A stretch of 19,124 nucleotides of DNA from Bacteroidota bacterium. Lineage in GTDB: Bacteria; Bacteroidota; Bacteroidia; AKYH767-A; OLB10. Positions 8,764 to 18,231 of this stretch are shown one piece after another (the stretch's first letter is position 1; every line of letters begins with the position of its first letter). A program made the translations under genes and the position numbers. The stretch lies in the NCBI GenBank assembly GCA_016714535.1, contig JADKDR010000003.1:1-19124 (forward strand), written 5' to 3'. Under the pieces are notes generated by a model, which did no database searches, was not told the DNA's origin, and saw only the letters and a program-made list of their open reading frames with translations.

Positions 8764-10918
8764 TTATTTAACCAGTTTCATTTCTTTTATAAGATTTGAT
8801 GCACCGGCATATTTATCAATCACGAAAAGCACATAGCGTATATCCACATTAATACAACGCTTGTACTTCTCATCAAACTTAATATCGCCACTCATTGCTT
8901 CCCAGTTACCATCAAAGGCAAGGCCTATTAATTCGCCGAAGCATTTACAACTCCGCTTCCCGCTATTGCCGCCTGTTATATCATTGTCGGTAATAAAAGC
9001 AACTTTCAACTGCCCGTTTTCTCCATATTGACCATAGTCTTTATCTTTCCAAAGTTGATATAGTTTGTCAGGAACAATAAACTCTTCGTTGCTGTTGTCC
9101 ATTTTTTCAATAAGACCATCAAGTGTTGTAAATGGAGAATATTTTACTGCATCCATAGGGTCGTAGGTTATTATCTTGCCGTAGGTAAGGCGCATGGTGC
9201 TATTTGCATCAGGATAAAACTTTTTTTCGGGGTTCATTTCGCGTAAACCAGCCACCCAGCTGCGATAGCCGCCATTCAATTTGTTGTTGATAGCCATAGA
9301 AGCAGGGCGTATTTTAAGCATCATGTGGTTCATAATTTCAGATGAGAGCTTGTAGGCAGGATCTTTTTTTAGTTTTTTAGAAGATGGACTTTCCAAAAAT
9401 GCCATTACTTTATCTTCATTATCAAAAATAGACTTTTCAAAAATCTCTTCAGCAATTTCATCAAGTCACCTTTCCTTTTCTACCAATGCTGTAAAACCGG
9501 CCGGCAGCTGATCTTTGGGCACATCATCGTAGTACATTTTCATTAACCCCGCCTACAATTTTTGATCTAACGCTGCATTGTAGTCTTTAAAATAGTCTTT
9601 TGCTCCTTCTTTAAGACCATCTACTACTTTCTTAATATCTTCCGGCTTCGATTCTTTATTGTCAAGCACTTTTTCGAGCGAGCTAAACGAATAGGAATAC
9701 GTAGTAATTTCTGAACCTTGCAATACAGCTTCGCGCAGGTAGGTGCTATTTAGGTTTATAGCACGTTGGTCGTTATAAGCCGCATTGATTGATGGTATAG
9801 CATTGCCATATTTTTGTTTCAGGTTGCATCGGCACTATACCAGGATGCAAACTGTTTTCCTGTTCCAGTTTCTGATCAAATACTCGCATGCGCTTTAATT
9901 GTTTGGTTTGCCCAATAAAATATTTCCAATAATTGCTTGATTGCTTGTACTTACTTGCATATTGAATTGCCACCTTTTTATCTTTATTCATTCCATCTTT
10001 TATGATATCTAATTTTTCGGTTCTGATTTTTACAATGGCAGGGTTTACCTGATCAACAGCAACCGCAACGCCTTCCGAAGTAAGGTAACGATCGGTACGA
10101 CCGGGATATCCAAGTATCATACTAAAATCGCCCTCTTTAATTCCTGAAATATTTACCGGTAAAAAATGTTTGGGTTTGTAAGGCACATTGTCTTTGCTGT
10201 ATTTGGCAGGCTTGCCATCTTTGTCGCAATAAATGCGGAAAATACTGGAAGTCGCCTGTATGACGAGACCACATCCAGTTGTCGGTATCGCCACCAAACT
10301 CGCCAATACTGCGAGGTGGGGCTCCTACTAAGCGCACGTCTTCAAACTTTTCATAGATAAACAAATAATACTCGTTATCTTTATAAAGCTGCGTACATCC
10401 GCTTCATACCAGGTATCCTTGGTAGCTTCTTTCTTTATGGCTTCATAAATTTTTGGCAATGCGGCTGTCCGTTGAGCTTCGGTCATGGTGTCGCTTAGTT
10501 GTTCTTTACTTTGGAAGTAACACTTCCGGAACGTACCAGAAAACGAACCCACAGGCCTTCATTAGGCAGTTCATCTTCCTTTTTCATAGCCTAAAAACCA
10601 TTGGTGATGTAGTCGTTTTCCACTGTGCTATGATCCTGTATGGCACCAAAGCCACAATGATGATTGGTTGCAATAAACCTGATCCGAAATTAATTCACTG
10701 GTACAAAATCACCCAGGTGACAAATAGCATCCTTAAGCGAAGAATTGTTGATGCTGTATATTTGATCAGCCGTCAACTTGCATCCTTTGGCCTGCATGTC
10801 GGCCTCATTCAGATTTTAAAAACGATAATACCCACATCCTTCGTCTGCGCGTACCATGGTGGCGGTGCTAAAAATTGCAACTAGTAGCAATGCCCTTACT
10901 TTTTTTGAAACACATCAT
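8764..10918 (-). CDS. S46 family dipeptidyl-peptidase, DPP7-like (frameshifted)
   Basis: This serine exopeptidase family releases dipeptides from peptide N-termini in the periplasm. The start at 10918 gives MMCFKK, then a hydrophobic signal segment (RALLLVAIFSTATMVRA) after a one-base shift. Conserved blocks follow in order: TNHHCGFGAIQ (catalytic His, about 10665), GDTDNWMW.RHTGDF (catalytic Asp region, about 10250), LPVNISGIKEGDFSMILGYP, and ITGGNSG with the catalytic Ser codon at 8962-8964. LAFDGNWEAMSGD carries Gly where DPP7 has Gly and DPP11 has Arg, which favours hydrophobic rather than acidic P1 residues. The full span is about 718 codons, as expected for the family. At least six indels and a TAG in place of a Trp codon (GF*AMKKEDELP) interrupt the frame. 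The residues after GNSG are shifted by two compensating indels. These look like sequencing errors because the motifs themselves are intact. Confidence 0.93.
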
Positions 10919-10951
10919 TTGAATAAAATTTATTTATTGTTTTAAGGATTG

Positions 10952-10982
10952 CAAACGTACTTTATTTTCTGAAAGTGTAAAA
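10952..10982 (-). promoter_or_regulatory. Candidate promoter of the S46 peptidase
   Basis: On the minus strand TACGTTTG (10959-10952) matches TAnnTTTG exactly. TTTT lies 19 bases upstream (10982-10979), one base off TTTG. The predicted transcript start is about 27 bases before the start codon. Confidence 0.5.
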
Positions 10983-11080
10983 TCTGTCCTTGTTAACATA
11001 CGGCTAATTATGGATTGCGCAAAGCCTGTTTGCATTGTTTAATACATTAATTGCCAAGGGTTTCGAAATCTCATTATTGC

Positions 11081-11110
11081 AAAAAAAAAGCAGCGCAACA
11101 TTTTGTTGCC
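11081..11110 (-). terminator. Terminator of the DUF4139 gene
   Basis: On the minus strand the stem GCAAC/GTTGC with loop AAAAT (11109-11095) is followed by GCTG and nine Ts. It lies about 23 bases past the gene's stop codon. The stem is short, but the T tract is strong. Confidence 0.6.
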
Positions 11111-11132
11111 CCTTAAAATATTTTTACTCAAA

Positions 11133-12686
11133 TTAATAAACCTGAAGCCAAACCTCATAGGTGTAGGTAATGGCTTTCTTTTCATTAACTCCAATGTTTA
11201 TATCCCACTTAATTTCAGAATTTGGATTTAATGCTCCCTGATATCCGCTGCGTACTTTTGTTATTTTCCCTCCATCGCTTGCGGTAACTTCGCCTTGCAC
11301 ACTCTTGCTCAAGTTTAAGGTAATCTTTTTATCCTGAAAATTGGCAACATTAATGGTGCCCTTTAAAATCACTTTCGTATATACCGTTTTGTTTATTCGC
11401 TTGGCATTTTCTTCGCGCGATACTTCTTCTTCCGTATTCTTTAATTCAACATCAATTGCTTTAGAAAGTTTTACTCTGGCTTCGCTGCCAACTGGTGTGT
11501 ACGAAATTTCGTCCTGCGCCAATGGGTCTTCTAACTGACTAACTACAAATATCGGTGCGGTAGTAATAGGGGCGGGAGTGCTGTTTTTAAACTTTACCGA
11601 ATGATAAACTTCAAACTTTTGGTTAGGATCATTGTAAATGTTACACGTGTTGCAATAATTTACATGGTCATATAACCTAAGCATCATAAATATACAGTAA
11701 TCCACATTTTGCGAAGCAAGATAAATAATGCTTTTTGAGTTTTTGGTAAGTCAATATTTCCGGTGCGGTAAAAATAGAGATCGCTGTTTTTCTCGCCTTC
11801 GGTACTATATGCTTCCCCACCACCAACAACACTGGCATCGGCTTCTGCAACCATGCCTTTAGCAGCCATAGCAGGCGCGGCATTTTGAAACATATAATTG
11901 TTTGCGTTACCATATTGAGGTTGGTATACATTGGTGAGATAATTATTGGTAAAGCGGATCGAGTGCAAGGCCATAGCGCATTTGCGGGCTGCCAACTACT
12001 AAGTTTACATCGGCATCTTTAATTTCTTCCGAAAAATTTTCAATCAGAGCCTTCATTTCAAGACGCGCCTCTTTATCGTTTATCAGTTTCAATACATACT
12101 GAGGTTGCCGTTCATTCCCGTTTGCATGGCCAAGTAATTTACTTTCGTGTCGTTATTTTTTGTTAGTGATACCCTCGCATCATTCGATATACGCTATCAG
12201 CGCTGAATTTCTCACTTATAATATCGCTGGTTACTTCAATCAGGTTAGTGGCGGTTTGCAAAAGGTTTATTTTGTTATCGCCTCCCTTCAATTTGACAGC
12301 CCCTGTAGTTTGGTTAAACGACATCAATTGTCCGCTTATTTCGCGTATTGGCATCTCCTTACTATGCATATAGCGTAAGGTTACATTTTTACCTATACTG
12401 GCTTTAAGCATGTCGCTGGTACTTTCAATGATAGCGCTTTTCTTTACGGTATCATCACGCAGCGAAATCATTTTTACACGATTGTCATTACCTGGTTTAT
12501 CCAAAAGGTGCCCATGGTGCGCGCTCTGGAATATCCATCAGGAATTGGTTGTTTTTACTTTAACTTCTCCTTCCTTGAGCATAAAGTAGCTGCCATTTTT
12601 AAAAATGGAAATTTTAGTGGTTTTAATTGTGCCATAGTTAACTGGTTTAAAAGAGCAAAGACCCCAACAAACAGAATTTTTTTCAT
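11133..12686 (-). CDS. DUF4139 domain-containing secreted protein (frameshifted)
   Basis: The start at 12686 gives a signal peptide (MKKILFVGVFALLNQLTMAQ), then after a one-base shift KTTKISIFKNGSYFMLKEGE, a typical beta-rich N-terminal region. The middle (about 12500-12163) is a well-conserved beta-rich stretch. A low-complexity Asn/Ala/Met segment (about 11950-11830) looks like a linker. The C-terminal third (11705-11133) carries the DUF4139 ending: KITLNLSKSVQGEVTASDGG, ALNPNSEIKWDINI and KKAITYTYEV. The length of about 517 codons fits family members in Bacteroidota. The family is linked by name to a mucoidy inhibitor in other bacteria, but its biochemical role is not established. Several single-base frameshifts occur. 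It is transcribed alone, with its own terminator. Another beta-sandwich envelope protein is the main alternative. Confidence 0.75.
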
Positions 12687-12719
12687 TTCGATATATTTTT
12701 TAAATCTGAGAGTACGATG

Positions 12720-12746
12720 CAAGTATAATGCACATTTCACAACCAA
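12720..12746 (-). promoter_or_regulatory. Weak candidate promoter of the DUF4139 gene
   Basis: TATACTTG (minus 12727-12720) has one mismatch to TAnnTTTG. TTG lies 16 bases upstream (12746-12744), a rather short spacing. The start codon is 34 bases downstream. Confidence 0.28.
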
Positions 12747-12860
12747 CGGTAAATAGTTTGAAATAAAGATAGCCAATATCATAGTAACTTCAGCATAAAG
12801 CCATTTTATAGGACAATAAACTGTAAAGACAGGCATGTGCTAACTTTTTGAAAAAAAAAT

Positions 12861-12887
12861 TTTGTAGGAATAAAATAATTATTTTTG
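12861..12887 (+). promoter_or_regulatory. Candidate promoter of the tRNA pair
   Basis: TATTTTTG (12880-12887) matches TAnnTTTG exactly. TTTG lies at 12861-12864, 15 bases upstream, somewhat short. Transcription would start about 30 bases before tRNA-Gly. Confidence 0.45.
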
Positions 12888-12922
12888 CAGCCCGATTTAG
12901 AAAATAGTTCTTGTCGTTTCAA

Positions 12923-12998
12923 GCGGAAGTAGCTCATTTGGTAGAGCGCGACCTTGCCAAGGTCGAGGTGGCCGGTTCGAGCCCGGTCTTCCGCTCCA
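12923..12998 (+). tRNA. tRNA-Gly(GCC)
   Basis: The acceptor stem GCGGAAG/CTTCCGC is perfect. The anticodon stem GACC/GGTC encloses the loop TTGCCAA, giving anticodon GCC at 12956-12958, which reads GGC and GGT. The T arm is GCCGG-TTCGAGC-CCGGT. The discriminator is T, and CCA is encoded (12996-12998). Confidence 0.97.
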
Positions 12999-13052
12999 CT
13001 TCAAAAGTTATTAGCTTGCCTAATAACTTTTTTTGTTTCCATAAAGGCATTT

Positions 13053-13137
13053 GCCTGGGTGGTGGAACTGGTAGACACGCAGGACTTAAAATCCTGTGCC
13101 CTCAACAGGCGTGCGGGTTCAAGTCCCCTGAGTACTA
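13053..13137 (+). tRNA. tRNA-Leu(TAA), 3' end damaged
   Basis: The 5' part is a normal leucine tRNA: GCCTGGG, a D arm with GTGGAACTGGTAGACAC, anticodon stem CAGGA/TCCTG with loop CTTAAAA (anticodon TAA at 13087-13089), and a long variable arm GCC-CTCAACA-GGC. The T loop TTCAAGT is present. After it only 13 bases (CCCCTGAGTACTA) remain where 16 are needed for the T stem, acceptor stem, discriminator and CCA, and the final triplet is CTA. The acceptor then pairs poorly. It is cotranscribed with tRNA-Gly, 54 bases downstream. Confidence 0.85.
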
Positions 13138-13142
13138 GCGAA

Positions 13143-13167
13143 AGCGAGCAGCAATGCTCGCTTTTTT
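13143..13167 (+). terminator. Terminator of the tRNA transcript
   Basis: The stem AGCGAGCA/TGCTCGCT with loop GCAA is followed by six Ts. It lies six bases after tRNA-Leu. Confidence 0.9.
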
Positions 13168-13791
13168 AATTTCAGCAAACAAGTGAATGTGGCTGGAAAA
13201 TTTAGCAGTTTGTAAATATAGTTTTTGAGATTGAAAATTGCAAACATGAACTGAAACGGAATCAGGCTCTGCTGAGGTGCAACCTGCGGGGATAAGTTCA
13301 TGCCGATGGAATATGCTTTGCTAATAAAACACTAGAGCTGAATTTATATTAATGCGTTCTATTGTTATTGAATAATGCACCTAACAACCAATCATGCCAG
13401 TATTTTTTAAGCGTATATAGTTTACAGTAAAAAATAAAGCACAAACAAGAAATCATCTTTTGCAAATAGCAAAAGCATATTTAGCTTCAACTTAGCACTA
13501 GCTGTAATTTGCTGTTATGTTGCAAGGTGACTTTTTTTATCTGGTGATGTACGTTAATAAGTGGAGTCTTTAATATGATTGAAACAACATAAACCTATAA
13601 AACAATACACGTAGTCACGTACCCGATTTAAAAATCGATATGACCTCAACAGCCGTGACGTCCAATTGATTTGCTTTTAGCATGTTTACAATTGCTGTTA
13701 TTTTTGATACTAAGCCTAGTTTTTAGCCGTTTTATTAAACAAAGTTTTATTACCGAGTCAATTGTACGCAAGGTATTTAGTTCTAAAAAAC
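13168..13791. other. Intergenic region without a recognised gene
   Basis: About 620 bases lie between the tRNA terminator and the sdhB promoter. The possible frames are short (60 codons on the minus strand at 13119-13301) or overlap sdhB, and none resembles a known protein. A moderately GC-rich patch (13255-13310) and a hairpin CTTTTGC-AAATA-GCAAAAG (13457-13475) are the only visible structures. No sdhC or sdhA remnant was seen. Confidence 0.5.
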
Positions 13792-13822
13792 TTTGGCAAT
13801 AGTGAATTGTTATGTAACATTG
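13792..13822 (+). promoter_or_regulatory. Candidate sdhB promoter
   Basis: TTTG (13792-13795), a 19-base spacer and TAACATTG (13815-13822) match the TTTG-N19-TAnnTTTG pattern with one mismatch in the -7 box. The ATG is 30 bases downstream. If real, sdhB is transcribed independently of any sdhC or sdhA. Confidence 0.42.
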
Positions 13823-13852
13823 CAAGGCAAAATTTATTAAAATTTTTCGGTT

Positions 13853-14596
13853 ATGAAAATTACGTTGAAAGTATGGAGACAGCGAACTGCAGGTAGTCAG
13901 GGAAATTTTGAAACATATCAGGTAGAGAATGTTAGTGCGGATATGTCGTTTCTCGAAATGCTCGATATTACCAATGAAATGCTGATAAAGCAAGGTAAAG
14001 ATCCTATTGCATTTGATCACGATTGTCGTGAGGGTATATGCGGTATGTGTGGCCTAATGATAAATGGTCGTGCACATGGTCCGTTAAAGGGAGTTACTGC
14101 TTGTCAGTTGCATATGCGTTCGTTTAAAGATGGCGATTCGCTTACCATAGAACCATGGCGTGCAACATCATTCCCTGTAATTAAGGATTTGGTGGTAGAT
14201 CGCAGTGCGTTCGACCGCATTCAGCAAGCAGGGGGCTACATCTCGGTAAATACCGGTTCGGTGCCGGATGCTAATGCTATTCCGGTGTCAAAAGAAAATG
14301 CCGACCTCGCTTTTAGCGCAGCAGAGTGTATCGGTTGTGGTGCATGTGTTGCCGCTTGCAAAAACTCTTCGGCCATGTTATTTGTGAGCGCAAATGTTTC
14401 GCAATATTCCTTGCTGCCGCAAGGACAGCGAGAACGACATGAACGTGTGATTAGCATGGTTGAAACCATGGATGCCGAAGGATTTGGCAATTGTACTAAT
14501 ACCGAAGCATGCGAAGCCGAATGCCCCAAACAAATTTCGGTAACTAATATTGCACGACTAAATCGGGATTACCTAAAAGCCAAGTTGGTAAGTTAA
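13853..14596 (+). CDS. sdhB: Succinate dehydrogenase/fumarate reductase iron-sulfur subunit
   Basis: This subunit carries electrons from the flavoprotein SdhA to the membrane quinone site of complex II, on the cytoplasmic face. The 247-residue frame is intact. It has the [2Fe-2S] cysteines at 58, 63, 66 and 84 (CREGICGMCG...C), the [4Fe-4S] set CxxCxxCxxxC at 159, 162, 165 and 169, and the third set at 214, 220 and 224 with the CPK that helps bind the 3Fe-4S cluster. The HGPLKG and TSFPVIKDLVVDR segments are typical of the Bacteroidota form. Start 13853 gives MKITLKVWRQR; no Shine-Dalgarno sequence is seen. The usual upstream partners sdhC and sdhA are absent, with about 680 bases before the gene lacking any protein-coding signal. 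A secreted Kazal-like protein begins 13 bases downstream. Confidence 0.98.
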   Translation: MKITLKVWRQRTAGSQGNFETYQVENVSADMSFLEMLDITNEMLIKQGKDPIAFDHDCREGICGMCGLMINGRAHGPLKGVTACQLHMRSFKDGDSLTIEPWRATSFPVIKDLVVDRSAFDRIQQAGGYISVNTGSVPDANAIPVSKENADLAFSAAECIGCGACVAACKNSSAMLFVSANVSQYSLLPQGQRERHERVISMVETMDAEGFGNCTNTEACEAECPKQISVTNIARLNRDYLKAKLVS

Positions 14597-14609
14597 TTTT
14601 CTTTTTTCA

Positions 14610-15104
14610 ATGCGAATTCTCTATGCTATTCTGTTTGTAATGTTGGGCTTTCAATCGTTGGCCCAGTTTACAACTATACCATGCAAGGACACGCTCCAAA
14701 TAGACAATCCCTTTTACTTGCTGTAATTGTCCCGAGTATGATCCCGTATGTGGATGTGATGAAAAACATTCGTAACCCCAAATAGCACTCTTTGCTTATC
14801 ACCTAAGCAACTATGTTGATGGACCTTGCGAGCCATACGATTTTGATTTGCTTCCTAATATCACCATTGATGAACTGCGCTTGGAGATTGTGGTAAAAAA
14901 TCCCTCGCAGGTATTAGTGGTATTAATGATTTGTTTGGCCATCAGATGTATGGCGATTATTTTGGAGTAACCGACAGGTATGTGGCAACCTTACAAACCG
15001 GCCCATGGCAATATGGCTTTTATACAGTGACTGTATATCTCATTGATAGTAATGTGGATGCCAGGCAAGCTATTAAAACCAAGAAATTTATAAAAGCAAA
15101 ATAA
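14610..15104 (+). CDS. Secreted protein with Kazal-type inhibitor-like domain (frameshifted)
   Basis: The start at 14610 gives a signal peptide (MRILYAILFVMLGFQSLAQ). After a one-base shift near 14723 the sequence reads CNCPEYDPVCGCDEKTFVT, the PVCG core of a Kazal serine-protease inhibitor. A second shift restores AYHLSNYVDGPCEPYDFD, containing the closing VDGPC. One of the usual middle cysteines (YxNxCxA) is missing around 14775-14790, probably through the indels there. The remaining ~80 residues (ITIDELRLEIVVKNPS and GPWQYGFYTVTVYLIDSNVD) look like a beta sandwich of unknown family. The 13-base gap to sdhB implies one operon. It is convergent with the Kup gene, whose stop is 14 bases away. 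The alternative is another Cys-rich domain that happens to resemble Kazal. Confidence 0.65.
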
Positions 15105-15117
15105 TAGCAGTAATTAT

Positions 15118-17039
15118 TTAACCCCTTTTTCCGCTCCAGGTCAATATCCACTTGCTCCTTAATTCTGATAGGTACCAACTCTTCTTCCACATTCGAAATT
15201 TCGAGTCCAAAATCTTCGGCAGTAGATAAACTGATGGTTTTAATTATACGATATCCCTTACTATAAATAAATCGAAGGGTGTAAGGTCGTCATCTATGGC
15301 AACACGTGTATTTAGTAAAATAAATTTAAAATCATTGGCATAATATGCTTGCGCAACGAAGGGTAGTGTGACAGCTCATCCACCTCCCCGTTTTCTACCA
15401 TCTCGTTTACAATTTTATTAAACATCAGGTTTACCTTGTGTTCAACTTAAATCCGAAATTAGTTGCCACAAAAACATCGCTGTGGTATAATGGTAGCGAC
15501 CGAGTAATTTGCACCATAGGGCTCATTGGTAATATTAACATGCACAAACCAATAGATATCGGCACGTTTTGGCCGTTTACGAAATATGGAATAAATAATG
15601 TTTGAGTCGATTTGATTTTTATTGTCCGGGTCATACTTAAATACACCAAATTGGTAGCCTCTTTGGGAATGCTATCATCATTCATCAGGTCTTTAAGGGT
15701 TGTATATAATCTTCAATGCTGACGAAATCCGTATGCTTTTAGAAGTTTACGTGCCTCGTAAAATATCCACATTACGATAAATAATCCAATTAAAATAAAA
15801 ATGTAAACCACCCACCGTGAGAGAATTTATCAAGATTGGAAATGAAAAAGAAAACTCAATAAACCCAATAAAAAGTGCAAAGCTGAGCAGGGCAATGCGG
15901 TTAATCTTTTAATAACAAACAGGCTTATAAGCAAAGAGGTGGTCATAATCATATCAATGGTTATTGCAAAGTATAAGCGGCTTCCATGGTAGAGGCTTTT
16001 GAAAAATTAGCACCACCGTAACACAACCGCCAACAACACCCAGTTTATAAATGGAATATAAATTTGCCCACGCTGCATGGTTGGATAATTAACTTTCAGA
16101 TTAGGCAATAATCGTAGTTTCTTGGCCTCGTTAACCAAGGTAAAGCAGCCGGTAATTGTGCCTGTGAGGCAATGATGGTAGCAAAGTGTTAGTACACACC
16201 AAATGGTAAAACCATTTGGGCATGATATCATAAAATGGTACACCTACAGCACAATCTTGATCAATGCAATTGGAGAAGATAGGCCCTTACCAAAATAGTT
16301 CAATAGCAGGGCAATCAATACACTTTGACCATGCAAGACGAATAGTTGTGTTTGCCGCAATGACCGGGTCGGAGTAAAGTGCCTCGGCACCAGTAGTATA
16401 AAAAATACAGCTCCCAAAATCCAGAAACCTGAGGGGTACTCAAAGTAAATGTATAGCCCAATAGGGTTTAACGCGGTAAGCACTTCGGTGTTCTTTACTA
16501 TTTGCATTACGCCCAATGTGCCAATCATGATAAACCACAAGGTCATGATGGGTCCAAAAAAATTGCCCAACTACTTTAGTACCAAAATTGCTGAAATAGG
16601 AATAGAATAATCAATATAACGATAACGATGGGCACTACCGATACGATGTCAGGGTTTATGATGCGCAAGCCTTCGACAGCCGAACATATAGAAATGGGCG
16701 GTGTAATAAATCCATCAGCAATTAAGGTCGCACAACCTATAATAGCAGGAAATATTACCCATTTGATTTTAAATCTACGTAGCAAAGCATAAAGCGCAAA
16801 TATTCCACCCTCTCCTTTATTATCATTATTAAGGGTAAGAAACATACTTGAATGTGGTAATGCTAATGAGGGGTCAAAAGACGCATGAAAGCCCGCCTAA
16901 TACTAGTTCGGCTTAGTTCGCGACCGGCAAGTATTGCAGACATTACATAAATGGGTGAAGTTCCAATGTCTCCGAAAATAATGCCTAAGGTAATAAGCAC
17001 TCCGGCTGCGGTTAACTTGTTTGTACTGAATGACGACAT
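15118..17039 (-). CDS. kup: Kup-type potassium uptake transporter (frameshifted)
   Basis: Kup proteins import K+ through the inner membrane, coupled to protons. The start at 17039 gives MSSFSTNKLTAAGVLITLG followed by the family signature IFGDIGTSPIYVMSAIL. Then LNNDNKGEGGIFALYALLRR, FGPIMTLWFIMIGTLGVMQI, ALNPIGLYIY..PSGFWILGAVF and INEAK-type segment FTLVNEAKKLRLLPNLKVNYPTM follow in order. The soluble C-terminal part contains IPKEATNLVYL and NLMFNKIVNEMVENGEVDEL, with a last segment VEEELVPIRI near 15180. The span of about 640 codons is normal for the family. At least eight single-base shifts interrupt the frame. The stop is in a shifted frame (GGT TAA). The transporter faces the Kazal gene with only 13 bases between them. 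Confidence 0.95.
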
Positions 17040-17100
17040 GCCAGAAGGTGCTATTTATCGAATATTAATATTAAAAAGTAATTCTATCTATACAAGGCGG

Positions 17101-17108
17101 CAAATGTA
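17101..17108 (-). promoter_or_regulatory. Candidate -7 element of kup
   Basis: TACATTTG on the minus strand matches TAnnTTTG exactly and lies 61 bases before the kup start. No TTG at the expected -33 distance was found. Confidence 0.25.
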
Positions 17109-17166
17109 TATGGTATTCATCGAGAATGTTGCTGTAATATTTTACGTTGGCCAAAACTAATGAACA

Positions 17167-17200
17167 CTAAAAGGCGCAAATGGTTAGCATTTGCGCCCTT
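17167..17200 (-). terminator. Terminator of the PPIase gene
   Basis: A perfect 10-base stem GGCGCAAATG/CATTTGCGCC (17173-17182 and 17188-17197) encloses a five-base loop. On the minus strand it is followed by TTTTAG. It lies about 35 bases after the PPIase stop. Confidence 0.75.
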
Positions 17201-17233
17201 ATAAATAAGACTTGTAGGTGGTAATCTGAAACC

Positions 17234-17872
17234 TTAACTATCATTTTCATCTTTAGTTGGGCGGTCATATGGGGCAGTTTGCACCATAGCTATTTTGTCC
17301 TAATACTTCCAGACCTTCAATAACTTCTCCATATACCGTGTATTCTGATCAAGGAATGCTGTGCCTCCTAAAGTTTTGTAAGCTTGTTTTTGTTCTTCAG
17401 TATATTTAATGCCTTTTTATGCTCCATCATGCCAATTTCTGCATCGGTCATCGTTTTGCCTTGTACAATATAAAATTGACAGCCACTCAAGCTTTCTCGG
17501 GATTATTTGTGCGTGCTGCATAACGCGCCTTTTTATGTATCAGATTTTTGCTAAACTCTGCAGGAATAGTGTAACCAACATCGCCACTGCCAAGCATATC
17601 GCTTGGTCCTGCTGTTTTACCTTCTTAGGTCACCACCTTGAATCACAAAATCCTTTAATTACGCGATGAAACAAGGTTCCATCGTAAATCCTTCCTTGGC
17701 AAGTTATAAAAAATTGTCACGATGTTTAGTGTTTCATTGTACAATTTGATTTTGATTTACCGTAGTCTGTAGTTAATTCTACAATCGGTTCTGTGATTTT
17801 TGGCCTTCATGGCATCTACTACATACTCATAGCTAACATTAAGGTTAAAAGTTTAAAAATCTCATATTTCAT
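17234..17872 (-). CDS. Cyclophilin-type peptidyl-prolyl cis-trans isomerase (frameshifted)
   Basis: Cyclophilins catalyse cis-trans isomerisation of peptide bonds before proline. The conserved core is read across frames: ITEPIVELTTDYG, YDGTLFHRVIKGF with the catalytic Arg, and IQGGD. Later segments are CQFYIVQGKTMTDAE, KTLGGTAFLDQEYTVYGEVI and VLGQNS. The span of about 212 codons fits small bacterial members. Several indels and two consecutive TAG codons near residue 18 break the frame. The N-terminus (MKYEIFKLLTLMLAMSM) is hydrophobic and may be a signal, but indels make this uncertain. The terminator follows the stop. It is divergent from the small plus-strand gene at 17975. Confidence 0.92.
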
Positions 17873-17974
17873 TTTTTAATTATTTAGGCGGCAAACAAGT
17901 AGTTAAACATTTAAAACTTGTTCTTTATATTCGATGAATTTTTCTACTTTTATCGCTTAAATTATTTATCCAAG

Positions 17975-18216
17975 ATGGAAATCGCGCCAACATTTCAATG
18001 GCTGGCTGCTTGTTGCGTTGTAGCAATTACCGTTGCAAAATTCCTTTTTGGCCGAATGCGAAATTACATAACCGACTCTATCAACCGTCCGGTAAGGCTG
18101 TAATTGTTGAGCTTAGGGAAGACAGCGTGAGTAAACCAACTATAATGTAAAAGGCAAATATCAAGGACCAGAAAACTTCGGATAGCAATGGAAAAACCTA
18201 CTTTTCATTTGAGTGA
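17975..18216 (+). CDS. Hypothetical small exported protein (frameshifted)
   Basis: The first 42 codons encode MEIAPTFQWLAACCVVAITV followed by AKFLFG, a hydrophobic segment that could be a signal peptide or an anchor. The frame then stops at 18103. In the next frame a plausible continuation reads GKAVIVELREDSVSKPTI and, past a TAA, KTSDSNGKTYFSFE before a stop at 18216. This suggests one gene of about 80 codons with indels. I recognise no family. It converges with the minus-strand gene ending at 18232. It may also be spurious beyond the first segment. Confidence 0.35.
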
Positions 18217-18231
18217 AGGCAGTGCTAAATG

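Noticed and set aside
10453..10884. Plus-strand 143-codon frame
   Set aside because: It lies opposite the S46 peptidase N-terminal region, whose conserved NHHCGFGA motif is on the minus strand.
12911..13169. Plus-strand frames of 71-75 codons
   Set aside because: They translate the two tRNA genes and the tRNA terminator.
13646..14020. Minus-strand 124-codon frame
   Set aside because: It overlaps the start of the intact sdhB on the other strand and has no recognisable protein features.
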